Shown here: piece by piece, positions 6,696 through 6,878 of the stretch
Layout: each line of letters starts with the position of its first letter
How positions within the stretch are numbered: the first letter of the stretch is position 1
Source: JAQVQN01 sp964428885
Lineage (GTDB): Bacteria > Verrucomicrobiota > Kiritimatiellia > RFP12 > UBA1067
Length of the DNA stretch: 6,878 bases
Direction of reading: 5' to 3'
NCBI GenBank assembly: GCA_964428885.1
Contig: CAYRZP010000110.1
Coordinates: 1-6,878 of the forward strand
Position numbers and translations under genes: made by a program
Notes under the pieces: generated by a model
Databases searched by the model: none
Seen by the model: only the letters and a program-made list of their open reading frames with translations
Told to the model about the DNA's origin: nothing

Positions 6696-6723
6696 ATCGT
6701 GTCACATCGGACCAGACACCTTA

Positions 6724-6878
6724 TCACTTCACTTGGATTTCAGCCAAGGTTTGCAGCATGTCGAAGTTTTCCTTGAACTTCTTTTCCGCGTCCTTAAGCA
6801 TGGCTTCCGCGTTGGGGTTGAGCTTCAGCAATTGCTTGAAGCGGTTTTCCTTTAGCGCGGTTTCGGCGAAGGACTGGG
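6724..6878 (-). CDS. Partial CDS, C-terminus resembling pyruvate:ferredoxin (flavodoxin) oxidoreductase
   Basis: The last 50 codons of a gene that enters from the right edge; its start is outside the window. The frame begins with QSFAETALKENRFKQLL and ends with ENFDMLQTLAEIQVK, closed by TGA followed directly by TAA. The layout ENRFKQLLKLNPNAEAMLKDAEKKF, here written from residues 10-34 of the fragment, matches the C-terminal helix-rich tail I know from PFOR/NifJ proteins: a small conserved arginine-phenylalanine, an NP dipeptide, then an amphipathic helix ending near LAE. PFOR converts pyruvate and CoA to acetyl-CoA with reduced ferredoxin or flavodoxin in anaerobes. No cofactor-binding motif is within the fragment, so the identification rests on tail resemblance only. 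A strong terminator follows 29 bases after the stop. Composition is rich in Lys, Glu and Ala, so another alpha-helical protein remains possible. Confidence 0.55.
   Translation of the reverse strand, partial: QSFAETALKENRFKQLLKLNPNAEAMLKDAEKKFKENFDMLQTLAEIQVK

Noticed and set aside
6640..6723. M-box magnesium riboswitch upstream of mgtE
   Set aside because: The non-coding leader is only about 84 bases and is mostly occupied by a simple terminator hairpin, too short for the M-box aptamer.

Overview
The window is a high-GC bacterial fragment, probably from a draft or metagenome-assembled genome. It carries a 100-base run of N flanked by two copies of the same 55 bp. The very long double-FAD oxidoreductase with an embedded discoidin-like domain and HEAT-like tail, together with the short-period intergenic repeats, points to the PVC group (Lentisphaerae, Kiritimatiellota, Planctomycetes or Verrucomicrobia). 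That assignment is inference from family knowledge; there is no rRNA or other taxonomic marker here.

Left part (1-1000, + strand): a family 2 glycosyltransferase of the dolichyl-phosphate beta-glucosyltransferase (ALG5/DPG synthase-like) type at 87-827. It is followed by a 173-base spacer with a 12-bp inverted repeat that belongs to no gene.

Middle (1001-4438, + strand): an 1145-residue, probably exported FAD-dependent oxidoreductase. It has a Sec-like signal peptide, a first FAD domain interrupted by a discoidin (F5/8 type C)-like insert, a second FAD domain with a canonical glycine-rich motif, and an alpha-helical HEAT-like tail.

Convergent junction (4439-4776): a row of seven GAAC words spaced mostly 7 bases apart, then a 55-bp sequence, 100 N and the identical 55 bp again. 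The duplication is almost certainly a scaffolding artefact, so the real distance between the two stop codons is probably about 183 bases.

Right part (4777-6878, - strand): an MgtE-type magnesium channel (620 residues) preceded by a fused PTS EIIA-like domain that keeps its phospho-acceptor histidine. Upstream of it is a strong intrinsic terminator ending only about 20 bases before the mgtE start, and then the last 50 codons of a gene whose C-terminus resembles pyruvate:ferredoxin (flavodoxin) oxidoreductase. The most noteworthy biology is the EIIA-MgtE fusion, which would physically join a PTS phosphorylation signal to Mg2+ uptake, and the terminator placed almost against its ribosome binding site.
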